A DNA stretch of 64,000 bases from Mycobacterium shinjukuense (GCF_010730055.1 NZ_AP022575.1:310001-374000); one strand, 5' to 3'. Positions 45,775 to 54,672 are shown, counted from the stretch's first letter. The notes: generated by a model from the sequence alone, not told the origin. Program-made: numbers and translations.

Positions 45775-46689
45775 ATGCCTGAACCACGCTGGATCGACGT
45801 GAAAGGTCCCAACGGCGACCTGATGGCCCTGACCTGGGGGCCGGCCGACGCCCCAATTGCGTTATGCCTGCACGGCTTTCCCGATACCGCCTACGGGTGG
45901 CGCAAGTTGGCTCCGCGGCTGGCCGAGGCCGGCTGGCGGGTGGTGGCACCGTTCATGCGCGGGTATGCGCCGTCGTCGATTCCGGCCGACGGCAGCTATC
46001 ACGTTGGCGCTCTGATGGACGACGCCCTGCGGGTGCGTTCGGCGGCGCTTGGCACCGATCGCGACGTGGTGATCGGCCACGACTGGGGCGCGATCGCCGC
46101 CACCGGCCTGGCCGCCATGCCCGACAGTCCCTTCACCAAGGCGGTGATCATGTCGGTGCCGCCGGCGGCGGCATTCCGCCCGCTGGGCCGCGTACCCGAG
46201 CGTGCCCGGTTGCTCCGCGAACTGCCGCGTCAGCTGCTGCGCAGCTGGTACATCCTCTATTTCCAGTTGCCGTGGTTGCCGGAACGATCCGCTTCCTGGG
46301 TGCTGCCGCTGCTGTGGCGGCGGTGGTCGCCCGGCTATCACGCCCAGGAGGATCTGCGCCACGTCGACGCCGCGATCGGCACACCGCAGAGCTGGCGGGC
46401 GGCGCTGGGGCCCTACCGCGCCACCCTACGCAACACCCGGCCACCGGCACGCTATGCCGAGTTGAATCGGCTGTGGACCCAGGCGCCACGGCTGCCGAGT
46501 TTGTACCTGCACGGTCACGACGATGGCTGTGCCACACCGGCATTCACACACTGGACGAAACGAGTGTTACCCGCCGGCAGCGACCTGGCGATCGTGGAGC
46601 GCGCCGGCCATTTCCTGCAGCTCGAACAACCGGACAGGGTGGCCGAGCTGGTGTTGGCGTTCATCGGCTCCCCGGACTCGTCGGGCTAA
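45775..46689 (+). CDS. ephC: Alpha/beta hydrolase, epoxide hydrolase-like
   Basis: A 304-residue alpha/beta hydrolase in the position of Rv1124. The oxyanion motif is LHGFPDTAYGW (about 33-43), the nucleophile is Asp in IGHDWGAIAA, the acid is in LHGHDDGC, and the base is His in ERAGHFLQLEQPD. A nucleophilic Asp and this cap fit epoxide hydrolase or haloalkane dehalogenase-like enzymes. The following gene starts five bases later, so the two are likely co-transcribed. Region 45631-45774 between it and the IS holds no supported gene. Confidence 0.88.
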   Translation: MPEPRWIDVKGPNGDLMALTWGPADAPIALCLHGFPDTAYGWRKLAPRLAEAGWRVVAPFMRGYAPSSIPADGSYHVGALMDDALRVRSAALGTDRDVVIGHDWGAIAATGLAAMPDSPFTKAVIMSVPPAAAFRPLGRVPERARLLRELPRQLLRSWYILYFQLPWLPERSASWVLPLLWRRWSPGYHAQEDLRHVDAAIGTPQSWRAALGPYRATLRNTRPPARYAELNRLWTQAPRLPSLYLHGHDDGCATPAFTHWTKRVLPAGSDLAIVERAGHFLQLEQPDRVAELVLAFIGSPDSSG

Positions 46690-46694
46690 CGACC

Positions 46695-47936
46695 GTGCCG
46701 GCACACCGGATGGCGGCCGTGGACGCGCAGTTCCTCTGGATGTCGGCCAAGATCCCCAACGACCAGTTCCTGCTCTATGCGTTCGACGGTGCACCCGCCG
46801 ATATCGGCCATGCGGTCGAGCAGGTGTGCCGCCGGGCCCGCGCGTGCCCGGACCTGAGCACGCGGGCCGACGACGGATGCGTCCTGGCCTACCCGTGGTG
46901 GGTGCCGACGGTCGTCGGGCTCCAGTGGGTGCGTCGCCACCACCTGACCGACGACAGCTGGCGCGGCTGCCTGGCGGCGGTGGCCGAGCTGGCACGCGAC
47001 CAACTGAACGTTCGCCGGATGCCTTGGCGGCTACACGTATTCACCCCGGTATCCGGCATCCCGGGCTTACCCGGGCCCGGCACTGTCGCCGTCTTGCAGG
47101 TGGCGCACGCGTTGGGCGACGGGGCTCGCGCGTCGGCGATGGCCGCATGGCTCTTCGGCCGGCCGGCACGAGTGCCCGAGATAGCCCGGCCGCGAACGGG
47201 TTTCCTACCGTGCCGGGCCGTCGAGGCGGCACGTGCGCACCGCCAGCTGGTTCGCGATACCGCTGCCGGGCTGGTGGCGCCGGGCGTCGGAACGCGGCCG
47301 CCGCTGCCCACGAACGCCCGACCCGAAGGCGTCCGCATGGTGCGCACCCTGGTGCGGCGGCGCTCGCAGCTGGCCGGCCCCACGGTCACCGTCACGGTGC
47401 TGGCCGCGGTGTCCACGGCGCTGTCCGGCCTGCTCGGCCGGGCCGTCGATACTCTGGGCGCAGAGGTGCCCATGGCCAAACCTGGTGTGCCACAGGCGCA
47501 TAACCACTTCGGCAACGTGGTTGTGGGGCTGTACCCGCAGCTGCGGCCCGACGACCGGGTGCGGCGGATCGTGACCGACCTGGCCAACGCGCGCCGCCGT
47601 TTGGAACATCCCGCGATGCGCTCGGCCAGCCGGGCCTTCGCGGCGGTGCCCGCGGCGCTGCTGCGCCTCGGCGTCTGGCAGTTCGACGCCGAGGCGCGGC
47701 CGGAGCGGGTGGCCGGCAACACCGTGGTGTCCAGTGTCTACCGCGGGGCCGCCGATCTGAGTTTCGGGGATGCCCCGGTGGTGCTGACGGCCGGGTATCC
47801 GGCGCTCTCGCCGGTGATGGGTCTGACCCACGGGGTGCACGGCATCGGTGACACCGTGGCGATCAGCGTGCACGCGGCACAGTCGGCCGTGCCCGACATT
47901 GACGCCTACCTGCGGCTGCTGGACGCCGCGCTGTAA
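46695..47936 (+). CDS. Acyltransferase-like protein, WS/DGAT-related (Rv1125-like)
   Basis: A 413-residue protein from GTG 46695 (MAAVDAQFLWM follows; ATG 46710 is an alternative). AHALGDGARAS resembles the HxxxDG active-site motif of CoA-dependent condensing and WS/DGAT acyltransferases. A later NHFGNVVVGLYP corresponds to the second conserved block. The likely role is acyl transfer to a lipid or alcohol, but the substrate is unknown. It is coupled to ephC with a five-base gap. Confidence 0.8.
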   Translation: MPAHRMAAVDAQFLWMSAKIPNDQFLLYAFDGAPADIGHAVEQVCRRARACPDLSTRADDGCVLAYPWWVPTVVGLQWVRRHHLTDDSWRGCLAAVAELARDQLNVRRMPWRLHVFTPVSGIPGLPGPGTVAVLQVAHALGDGARASAMAAWLFGRPARVPEIARPRTGFLPCRAVEAARAHRQLVRDTAAGLVAPGVGTRPPLPTNARPEGVRMVRTLVRRRSQLAGPTVTVTVLAAVSTALSGLLGRAVDTLGAEVPMAKPGVPQAHNHFGNVVVGLYPQLRPDDRVRRIVTDLANARRRLEHPAMRSASRAFAAVPAALLRLGVWQFDAEARPERVAGNTVVSSVYRGAADLSFGDAPVVLTAGYPALSPVMGLTHGVHGIGDTVAISVHAAQSAVPDIDAYLRLLDAAL

Positions 47937-48011
47937 CGAAAGCTACTCGGCATCAGCGGCTTTAGCCTCCCATCGCCGCTGCTTGCCGTGGGTCATCGCG
48001 GGCGGGCCTGC

Positions 48012-48110
48012 TCACAGGATCGCCAAATGCTGCTTCCTTGCACCGGGAACCGCGCTCAGCACGATTGAATGGTCGAAGGTGACAAACCTGCCGCCGTTGG
48101 CTCGCATCGA
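48012..48110 (-). pseudogene. C-terminal stub of a VapC toxin
   Basis: Directly after the orphan antitoxin stop, in the same frame, the minus strand reads MRANGGRFVTFDHSIVLSAV then PGARKQHLAIL and a stop. This is the characteristic end of many VapC PIN proteins (GGRLATFD...AVPGA...LxxL). About 100 N-terminal residues including the first acidic residues are missing. Confidence 0.7.
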
Positions 48111-48341
48111 TCACCCGCCGTGTTCGTCACGAAGCCGATCGATCAGTGCGTTTGAGACGGCGCCGCCGCGATGCGGAAGCGGCTCGAAGCCAAAGAACGC
48201 GTCAGGCGCGCCCGGGGCGGGTGGGGCGTATTGGTGGGTCAACGCCTGACGGGCGAGATCGGACAGCACCGCCCCCGCGGTCCGGCTTTCCCTGCGAGCG
48301 CGCTCTTTAACGGCCAGTAGGACGTCATCGTCAATAGACAA
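48111..48341 (-). CDS. Orphan VapB-like antitoxin
   Basis: A 76-residue protein with the ribbon-helix-helix pattern LSIDDDVLLAVKERARRESR and TAGAVLSDLARQAL. The family start M-R-T-T-L-S-I-D-D maps to an ATT codon (48353-48351), since the frame reads ATT CGC ACC ACC TTG. Either ATT or the TTG at 48341 must initiate; I give the TTG. There is no ribosome site before either. Its cognate toxin is reduced to a stub, so the antitoxin is an orphan and may itself be decaying. Confidence 0.65.
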   Translation of the reverse strand: MSIDDDVLLAVKERARRESRTAGAVLSDLARQALTHQYAPPAPGAPDAFFGFEPLPHRGGAVSNALIDRLRDEHGG

Positions 48342-48380
48342 GGTGGTGCGAATACATCAGATGCTGGTGCATCAGACCCG

Positions 48381-48986
48381 CTACTGGGCGTCACCGGATC
48401 TGGCCGCTTCCTCTCGGGTCAGGCCAACCGCCGCGAGCAGCTCCTCATGCAGTTCGAACCACACGGTGTGGTAGGAGTCGATGAGCGGCCGGGACAGCCA
48501 GGCGATGTCGCCGGCCTTGACCTTGTCCAGCGCCGCCCGCAATTTCGCCGGGTAGGCGCTCAACCGCGGCAGCTGTGTCGCGGCCGCTTCGATGATCGGC
48601 ACCACCCGTCGGTGAACCACATCGAGGCGGGCCAGCACGGCGGCATCATAGTCGGCGTCATCGTGGGTGTTGGGCTTGCCGCCCTTGAGCTGCCAGTCGG
48701 TGACCAGTCTTTTGAAATCGGCGTTGACGCGGCGGAAATCGCGGTAGACGGCGGCCAGCACGGTCGGGTCCGCGCGGCTGCGCTCCCGGGCAAGCAACTC
48801 CCCCAGCCGGATGCGACCGCTGGGGCTGATCCGCAGCGTGGCGGCGTCGACCAGGAGGCCGGCCGCGGTCAGCCGATCGACGGTCTCGATGATGGCGGCC
48901 AGCTCCTCGCCCAACGTTTGCGCCAGGTCGGCGCGGCTCACCCGGCCCTTGAGCCGGACGGCCTGCAGCACCGCCAACTCGATCAC
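48381..48986 (-). CDS. Winged-helix-like protein coupled to ppdK (Rv1126c-like)
   Basis: A 201-residue protein, identical in length to Rv1126c. Residues 1-65 resemble a MarR/winged-helix DNA-binding domain (IELAVLQAVRLKGRVSRADL, then TVDRLTAAGLLV). The rest is helical with no catalytic motif. GTG 48986 overlaps the ppdK stop by four bases, indicating translational coupling. It may regulate or assist PpdK; function unknown. Confidence 0.82.
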   Translation of the reverse strand: MIELAVLQAVRLKGRVSRADLAQTLGEELAAIIETVDRLTAAGLLVDAATLRISPSGRIRLGELLARERSRADPTVLAAVYRDFRRVNADFKRLVTDWQLKGGKPNTHDDADYDAAVLARLDVVHRRVVPIIEAAATQLPRLSAYPAKLRAALDKVKAGDIAWLSRPLIDSYHTVWFELHEELLAAVGLTREEAARSGDAQ

Positions 48987-50632
48987 GCGGTGGCCTCGCC
49001 GCCCAGACGTTGTGCGGTCAGCATGGTGATCAGCGGGGTGGCCGACACCACGTCGGTGTGCCCGGCGGTCATCGCGGCACGCACCGCGGCCTCGGAATGC
49101 TCGTCCAGGGTCGGATAGTCGCCTTTGGTGTGCGCCCGCAGCGGGCTGACCCGTCGCGCGATGGCGGCCAGCTCGTGCAGCTCCGGTGTATCGTTCTCGG
49201 ACCACGCGGACAACGGCAAAATGCCTTGGCGCACTTCGCCTTCGTAACCGTCGACGGTGATCCGCTTGCCGGCCAGCGATGCCGCGACCCCGTGGCCGCA
49301 GCCCACCACGGCCACTCGGCCCAGTTCGCGGCTGACCACCGCCGCATGGCTGGTGGCGCCCCCGACCTCGGTGACAATGCCCTGGGCGGCCAGCATGCCG
49401 ATGACGTCTTCGGGCCTGGTGTGGTCGCGCACCAAGATGACCGGCTCGCCCCGGTCCGCGGCGGCCAGCGCCCGGTCCACCTCGGTGTGCGCCGTCCCGG
49501 ATGCCACGCCCGGGCAAGCGGGCAGGCCCTTGGCCAAAAGTGGTGCGGCTAACCGTGTTTCCGGCTGCAGCGCCGGCATCAGCAAGGCCTGCACGTGTGC
49601 CGGGGTCACCCGGCGCACGGTCTCGGCATCGTCGATGAGTCCTTCGCGTCGCAACTGCAGGGCCAGGCGTATTGCGGCCTGGGCCGACCGCTCCGCCGCC
49701 CGGGTCTGCAGCAGCCACAGCGTGCCGTTCTCGACGGTGAATTCGATCTCTTGGACGTCGCCGGCCAGGCGCTCCAGGCTGCGCGCGGCGGCCATTAGCT
49801 CGCGGTAGACGGCGGGCTGTGCACCACGCAGGGCGGTGATCGGTTCGACGTCGACCAATCCCGACACCACGTCGTCGCCTTGGCCGCCGGGTAGCCACTC
49901 GCCGAACGGTTCGTTGGCCCCGGTTATCGGGTTGCGCGACGACAGCACCCCCGCCCCGGAGTTCTCGCACCTGTTGCCAAATACCATCGCCTGCACCACG
50001 ACCGCGGTGCCGCCCTGGTCGTCGAGGCCGTAATGGGCGCGATAGGCAACGGCGCGAGGCGAATTCCACGAGGCGAAGACGGCCTCGATGCTCGCGCGCA
50101 ACTGCGCGCATGGGTCGTCGGGGGGGTCGGTGGCCACGATGCGCCGATACATGCGGGTGAACCGGCGGCGGGTGTCGCGGGCGAACTCCGAAGTGCCCTG
50201 CCCGGCGAGGGCCCGTTCGACGGCATCGGTCATGCCCACGTCCAGGATCGTGTCCATCATGCCGGGCATCGACTCGGTGGCGCCCGAACGCACGCTGACC
50301 AGAAGCGGGCGGGGGCCGCGGCCGAACGTGCGGGAGGTTTCCGCCTCCAGCCAGCTCATCCGGTCCAGCACGTCGTTCCAGATCGCCTCCCGCGTGGGCC
50401 CGGCCGCCATGAGGTAGCGAACGCCCACCCCGGTGGTGATGCAGAACGCGGGCGGCACCGGCAACTTGTGGCGGCGCATCGTGTTGATGCCGTGGCCCTT
50501 GTTGCCCAGAAGCTCCCGTGGGTAGTTCACGTCGCCGTTCAGCGCAACGACGTCGCTCGCGGGTGCGCCTTCGGGGCAGCCGGTGGCTCGTGGGCTACGA
50601 CTGATGGTGCACCCCCTTTTGCCTTCAGGCAA
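48983..50632 (-). CDS. ppdK: Pyruvate phosphate dikinase-like protein, N-terminal type
   Basis: A 549-residue protein with the ATP-grasp nucleotide-binding domain (LLVSVRSGATESMPGMMDTI, ARDTRRRFTRMYRRIV) and the phosphohistidine domain GGATSHAAVVSRELG. The C-terminal PEP/pyruvate TIM barrel of full-length dikinases (about 870 residues) is absent, as in the M. tuberculosis orthologue. It therefore probably phosphorylates a different acceptor or needs a partner. The start is uncertain: ATG 50632 is the first, but conserved sequence begins near VVALNGDVNYP. Confidence 0.85.
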   Translation of the reverse strand: MPEGKRGCTISRSPRATGCPEGAPASDVVALNGDVNYPRELLGNKGHGINTMRRHKLPVPPAFCITTGVGVRYLMAAGPTREAIWNDVLDRMSWLEAETSRTFGRGPRPLLVSVRSGATESMPGMMDTILDVGMTDAVERALAGQGTSEFARDTRRRFTRMYRRIVATDPPDDPCAQLRASIEAVFASWNSPRAVAYRAHYGLDDQGGTAVVVQAMVFGNRCENSGAGVLSSRNPITGANEPFGEWLPGGQGDDVVSGLVDVEPITALRGAQPAVYRELMAAARSLERLAGDVQEIEFTVENGTLWLLQTRAAERSAQAAIRLALQLRREGLIDDAETVRRVTPAHVQALLMPALQPETRLAAPLLAKGLPACPGVASGTAHTEVDRALAAADRGEPVILVRDHTRPEDVIGMLAAQGIVTEVGGATSHAAVVSRELGRVAVVGCGHGVAASLAGKRITVDGYEGEVRQGILPLSAWSENDTPELHELAAIARRVSPLRAHTKGDYPTLDEHSEAAVRAAMTAGHTDVVSATPLITMLTAQRLGGEATA

Positions 50633-50727
50633 ACGCCGGAACGTCCGCTATGTTCCCACATGGGTCGGGTTGGTCAGCGGCTCACCGCTGCGGTCGCAGT
50701 GCGTGGAGATGATCTAATTTGGACGCC

Positions 50728-51234
50728 ATGACTCCGCATGACGTCGGCCTGCTCATGCTGCGGCTGGTGCTGGGCCTCACGCTCGCCGCGCATGGTGTGA
50801 ACAAATTTTTCGGCGGTGGCCGGATACCAGGCACCGCGCGCTGGTTCGAGAGCATCGGGATGAGGCCGGGCACGTTTCACGCGACCGTGGCCGCCAGCAC
50901 CGAGACGGCCGCCGGGCTGGGGCTGGCGGCCGGGCTGCTGACGCCGATCCCGGCGGCGGGCTTTGTGGCGCTGATGCTGGTCGCGGCGTGGACGGTGCAC
51001 CGACCCAACGGCTTCTTCATCTTCGAGAAAGGGTGGGAGTACAACCTGGTGCTGGCGGTCTGCGCCGTCGTGGTGGCCATCATTGGCGCCGGGAAGCTCA
51101 GCCTGGATTGGCTGATCTTCGGAAAGAACTGGTACAACGGCTGGCGCGGGTTGTCGATCGCGGTGGGGCTGGGCCTTGCCGGCGCCGTCGGCCAAATGCT
51201 GATCTTTTACCGGCCACCGGGGCTAGCGGGCTAG
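50728..51234 (+). CDS. DoxX family membrane protein
   Basis: A 168-residue four-helix protein with the DoxX signature near the N-terminus (GLLMLRLVLGLTLAAHGVNK) and FFGGGRIPGTARWFESIGM. DoxX proteins act in membrane redox or thiol homeostasis. ATG 50728 lies ten bases after TCTAAT, suggesting a leaderless transcript; a TTG at 50719 is possible. It diverges from ppdK. Confidence 0.88.
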   Translation: MTPHDVGLLMLRLVLGLTLAAHGVNKFFGGGRIPGTARWFESIGMRPGTFHATVAASTETAAGLGLAAGLLTPIPAAGFVALMLVAAWTVHRPNGFFIFEKGWEYNLVLAVCAVVVAIIGAGKLSLDWLIFGKNWYNGWRGLSIAVGLGLAGAVGQMLIFYRPPGLAG

Positions 51235-51631
51235 ATGGCGGTCCCGGCGGGCGCGCGCATGGCCGGCGGTGCGCCGCGGGCGCCCTCGCCGGCGGTCACC
51301 ATGCCTGTGGCGGGTGGCGCCACCGTGCGCCGTGATCTGGTCACGGGCATCGGCCCGCTTCGCCGCTCCGATGCGATGCTGCACCTGCCGGCCCACTGGC
51401 CCCGGGAAACCGGGTGGAACGTCCTGTGGGACATCGTTGTCGGCAACCGCTACTGGCCGGCGGGGGTCGCGGCGTGCGCACCAGGTGTCGCCGCGCCAAG
51501 CACACAAATCGGCCGAGTGGTGTCGCGGCCGGTGAAGGCCACACCGGTCGGCGTGAAATCTCTTGTGTCACTCTGGTTTCAGTGGTCTCTGGGCGGGGTG
51601 TCTTGTCGGTGCCCTCCGATAGTTTGGGCGT
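51235..51631. other. Non-coding stretch with a possible transposase tail relic
   Basis: 397 bases without an intact gene. Around 51350-51440 one frame reads LRRSDAMLHLPAHWPRETGW NVLW, which resembles the C-terminal end of IS1380-type transposases. The similarity is short and from memory. The rest is unassigned. Confidence 0.3.
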
Positions 51632-52009
51632 ATGGATCGGCAGGCGATCACCGCGGCGTTCGATGCCCTCGATGCCGGCGTGGATGCCGTGCTGGAGTTG
51701 GATTGTGAGGCGTTGAGCACCCAGGAGCGGTTGGTGTTGCTAGAGCGGGTGGAGCGGGTGCGCCGCCGGCTGCCCGCCGCCGAGCATCCACTGATCAACC
51801 AGCTGGCCCGTCAGGCCAGCACCGAAGAGTTGGGCGGCAAACTGGCGCATGCGATCGCCGAGTGGACGCTGATCAGCCGCGCCGAGGCCCCCCGCCGCAT
51901 CGCCGAGGCCGCCGATTTGGGGCCGCGGCGCGCGCTGACCGGCCAGCCGCTGGCGCCGGTGTTGGCGGCCAGCGCCGCCGCCCAACGCGCCGGGCGGCTG
52001 GGCGGCCGC
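51632..52009 (+). pseudogene. Truncated 13E12 repeat protein (DUF222)
   Basis: ATG 51632, six bases after the -10-like TAGTTT, opens the N-terminus of a 13E12/DUF222 protein (MDRQAITAAFDALDAGVDAV, TQERLVLLERVERVRRRLPA, AEWTLISRAEAPRRIAEAAD). It runs 126 residues and then joins unrelated sequence at 52010. The C-terminal HNH nuclease domain is absent. Intact members are about 400-500 residues. Confidence 0.8.
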
Positions 52010-52200
52010 CCATCGGGTTCTTTCGGATTGGCTGGGTCCGCTCCGTCCCGAATCTCAACGAGTTCTTCGTGCACCACGAGGATGTTCGCCGGGCCAATGG
52101 ACGCGGGCCTCGCAGCCTCACGTCGGCCATGCATGCTGCCCTGTGGCGAAACCTTCGCCGCGGCAGCCACTTTCTGAGTCGGGGGCCGTTGCGGCGGTGC
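52010..52200 (+). pseudogene. Relic of a TIGR03085-like metal-binding protein
   Basis: In a frame different from the 13E12 part, the stretch reads FFRIGWVRSVPNLNEFFVHH, EDVRRANGRGPRSL, then ALWRNLRRGSHFLSR. FVHHEDVRRA and the following ALWR helix are typical of the TIGR03085 (DinB-like) family common in actinobacteria. Only this central segment remains. Confidence 0.6.
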
Positions 52201-52249
52201 GTCGCACCCACTTTGGCATGCGAGTCCATCGCCGACGGGGCCGGCGATT

Positions 52250-52345
52250 CTACGAGGAGCCGGTGACGGCAGCGAACAATGCGTCGGCACGCCAGAAGGG
52301 CTCGTCGTAGACGACCGACGTGGTGAAGATCGCGCCGCGGGGCAT
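52250..52345 (-). pseudogene. Fragment of a flavin amine oxidase (central part)
   Basis: The minus strand reads PRGAIFTTSVVYDEPFWRAD in 31 codons ending at a stop. YDEPFWRA is characteristic of the central part of FAD-dependent monoamine oxidases. This is exactly the region missing from the amine oxidase relic at 54.1-54.7 kb. Confidence 0.5.
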
Positions 52346-52771
52346 GCGCTGATCTGGACCTCCAAAAACTCCCAAATTCGGGGGTTGCGCGACTATGGTC
52401 AACCGTGGTTGACTGTCGCTGTGTGCGACTATTGCTATAGATTATGTTCTCAGGTGTGTCCCCATCCATCGCGCCCGAACCGGGACGGGGCGAATCCGCT
52501 CTTGCGACATGTCCCGGCGAGGGCACGGAATCCGCGACAACTCGGATCGCGAGGCGCAAGCCGTACGACTGCCGTGGATATGTCACGGGTATCGGCTAAA
52601 CAACAAAGGCGCTACAGTGTCCAATGTTCTGCGGTGCTCTTGACGATAAGTGCGCCCTTATTTGGGTAACACCAATTCCGAAATTTCCGGTTCTTCTATG
52701 GCGCAAGAGAACCGATTCACATTGTCGGAACCATTGACAATCAGCTCGTCAATCTGCCCATAGGCTGACGC
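52346..52771. other. Intergenic region before the DedA gene
   Basis: 426 bases with no supported gene. The region 52360-52460 and 52600-52770 is less GC-rich than its surroundings. A short direct repeat (gcgactat at 52387 and 52431) is visible. Confidence 0.45.
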
Positions 52772-53410
52772 ATGGAAACATTCATTCTGTCGCACGGGTC
52801 GTATCTGTCCCTGCCGGTGCTGACGGCTACCGGATTGCCGGTTCCCGAGGAAGTCGTGGTTGCCGCCGCCGGCGTTTTGAGCGCGCCCTCGGTGGCTCGG
52901 CTCGACCCGCGGCTGGCTCTGGCGGTATGCCTGGCGGGCGTTCTGATTGGTGATTGCGCGCTGTACTGGATCGGACGGACGTTCGGCCATACCTATCTGC
53001 GGCAACACCGTTGGTTCTGCAGGCTCGTTCCTGGCGATCGCGCCGAGCGCATGGAAGGCATGGTGCAGCATCACAGCCTGCGGGTGTTTCTGTTGGCCCG
53101 CTTCCTGGTCGGGTTGCGGACGCCGCTGTATGTGGCGATGGGGATCATGCGCATCGACTTCCGGCGATTTGTCTTGAGCGACGGGGCTTGCGGCGTATTG
53201 GCCGTGTGCGCGTTCTTTCTGCCCAGCTATTTTGGCGCCGCATGGATCGGCGTCTTGATTCACAGATCGGAATGGGCTGTCACTGCAATTGTGCCGATTG
53301 TGGCCGCGGGGGCCAGTGCATATTACTTCATTTGGAAAAAAAGCCGTCAGCAATTAAGGCTGAACCTACCAGGATCAGGAGATACGCACCATGAGCAAGA
53401 GGCTTCGTGA
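52772..53410 (+). CDS. DedA family membrane protein
   Basis: A 212-residue polytopic membrane protein of the DedA/SNARE-associated family. Key features are GLPVPEEVVVAAAG, GDCALYWIGRTFG and LLARFLVGLRTPLYVAMGI (the conserved F/Y-x-R-x3-G-x-R helix). DedA proteins are lipid flippases for undecaprenyl phosphate or phospholipids. The 3' end overlaps the next methyltransferase gene by 20 bases, so the two form one unit. Confidence 0.88.
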   Translation: METFILSHGSYLSLPVLTATGLPVPEEVVVAAAGVLSAPSVARLDPRLALAVCLAGVLIGDCALYWIGRTFGHTYLRQHRWFCRLVPGDRAERMEGMVQHHSLRVFLLARFLVGLRTPLYVAMGIMRIDFRRFVLSDGACGVLAVCAFFLPSYFGAAWIGVLIHRSEWAVTAIVPIVAAGASAYYFIWKKSRQQLRLNLPGSGDTHHEQEAS

Positions 53411-54062
53411 CGCCACACTGTTCTTCCGTGAGTTCTGCCGACAAGGGGAGACGACCGGAGCGATCATCCCCAGCAGCCGGTCCCTAGCACGGGCTGTCAC
53501 GCGGCCCCTTGCGCAGCGTGGTCCGGTGCCGATTCGCGTTCTGGACTGCGGATCAGGAACCGGCGCATTCACCGACCAGATCGTGAACCACCTGCGGCCG
53601 CGCGACACCTTCGACGTGGTCGAGCTCAATGGTGCCTTCGTTCGCACCCTGAAGAACCGTTTCGCTACCGATCCCCGTTGGCGCGGCGTCCAGGACATTA
53701 CTACGATCCACGAACTGCCGCTTCAAGAGTTTAGGCCTGCGGCGCCGTACGATTTCATCATCTCTGGCCTGCCGCACGGCAACTTCTCTTGCAGTCTGGT
53801 GGAAGAGATCATCACCTGTTACATCACGCTGCTCAAGCCTGAGGGTGTCCTCAGCTACGTCGAGTACATGTACATGCGGTCGATCCGCAAGACCGTGACG
53901 CTAGGCACCGCGCGCAGTCGCGTGCGTGCGGTTGACAGCATGATGATGTCGCACCTGGGCAGGCATCAGGTGACGCGCGACAGCGTTTTCAAGAACATGC
54001 CGCCCGCCTGGGTGCACCACCTGACGGCGCTGAATGCCGTGCCAGTCGAACAGGCTGCCTGA
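53391..54062 (+). CDS. Phospholipid N-methyltransferase-like SAM enzyme
   Basis: A 223-residue class I methyltransferase. The N-terminus FFREFCRQGETTGAIIPSSR is characteristic of PmtA-type phosphatidylethanolamine N-methyltransferases and the related KsgA-like set. The SAM motif is RVLDCGSGTGAFTDQI (about 48-63), and DFIISGLPHGNFS replaces the usual catalytic loop. CAGGAG precedes ATG 53391. With DedA it suggests a membrane-lipid modification pair. The substrate is inferred only. Confidence 0.78.
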   Translation: MSKRLRDATLFFREFCRQGETTGAIIPSSRSLARAVTRPLAQRGPVPIRVLDCGSGTGAFTDQIVNHLRPRDTFDVVELNGAFVRTLKNRFATDPRWRGVQDITTIHELPLQEFRPAAPYDFIISGLPHGNFSCSLVEEIITCYITLLKPEGVLSYVEYMYMRSIRKTVTLGTARSRVRAVDSMMMSHLGRHQVTRDSVFKNMPPAWVHHLTALNAVPVEQAA

Positions 54063-54111
54063 AGCCGCCATCCGGTGTCCTTGCTCAACCTCCGCGGTGG
54101 GCGCCAAGGAT

Positions 54112-54655
54112 TGGGCGTGTAACCGAATTCCGTCAGCACACCGGTCGGTGTGTGGCTGATCATGCCGGCCCCGGAGTAGCGGTCCTGGGTCCAGTTCTGC
54201 TCGTGGAATTCGATGGGGGCGTTCGCCTGGTCGCCGAACCGATCGACGAGTCCCAGGGGGCTTCGCGCGGCAGCGTTTTGCACATTTGCTCGACACTGAG
54301 CAAACCAATGCCGAGGTTGGCCACCGCCCACGGGCTCATCGTCCAGGGGAGTTTGCCGCCGTAGCGGTGCTTCTCGCCCTCGACGATCATCATGGCGTCG
54401 CCGTCGTTGTGCTGCTTGTATTCGGCTACGCCGAACTCGTCCGTCAGGGCATCGATCCGGTCCTGGCCCGGTCCGATCCATGCGCCGCCGCGGTCGATCC
54501 ACACGCCGTCGTCGCGGGTGACCGTGAACGTGCGACCGCCGACCCCGGTCGCGAGCCTCCAACAGGGCAACCGATCGGCCGGCCTGTTTCAGCGCAGGGC
54601 CGCCGTCAAGCCGGCGAATCCCGCTCCTACCACGCAATAGTCGACGTCCGTCATG
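54112..54655 (-). pseudogene. Decayed flavin monoamine oxidase
   Basis: ATG 54655 opens MTDVDYCVVGAGFAGLTAAL, the FAD-binding Rossmann start. A missing base breaks the frame (ALR/KQAGRSVALLEARDR), and an extra g restores it (GGRTFTVTRDDGVWIDRGG AW). After CKTLPREAPWDS the sequence jumps to FGDQANAPIEFHEQNWTQDR, YSGAGMISHTPTGVLTEFGY, near the family C-terminus. The central substrate domain, about 250 residues, is missing. Confidence 0.8.
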
Positions 54656-54672
54656 GCAGCAAGCTACACCGC

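Noticed and set aside
45864..46694. Upstream extension of the acyltransferase-like frame
   Set aside because: The extension is a shifted frame of ephC; conserved sequence starts at 46695-46710.
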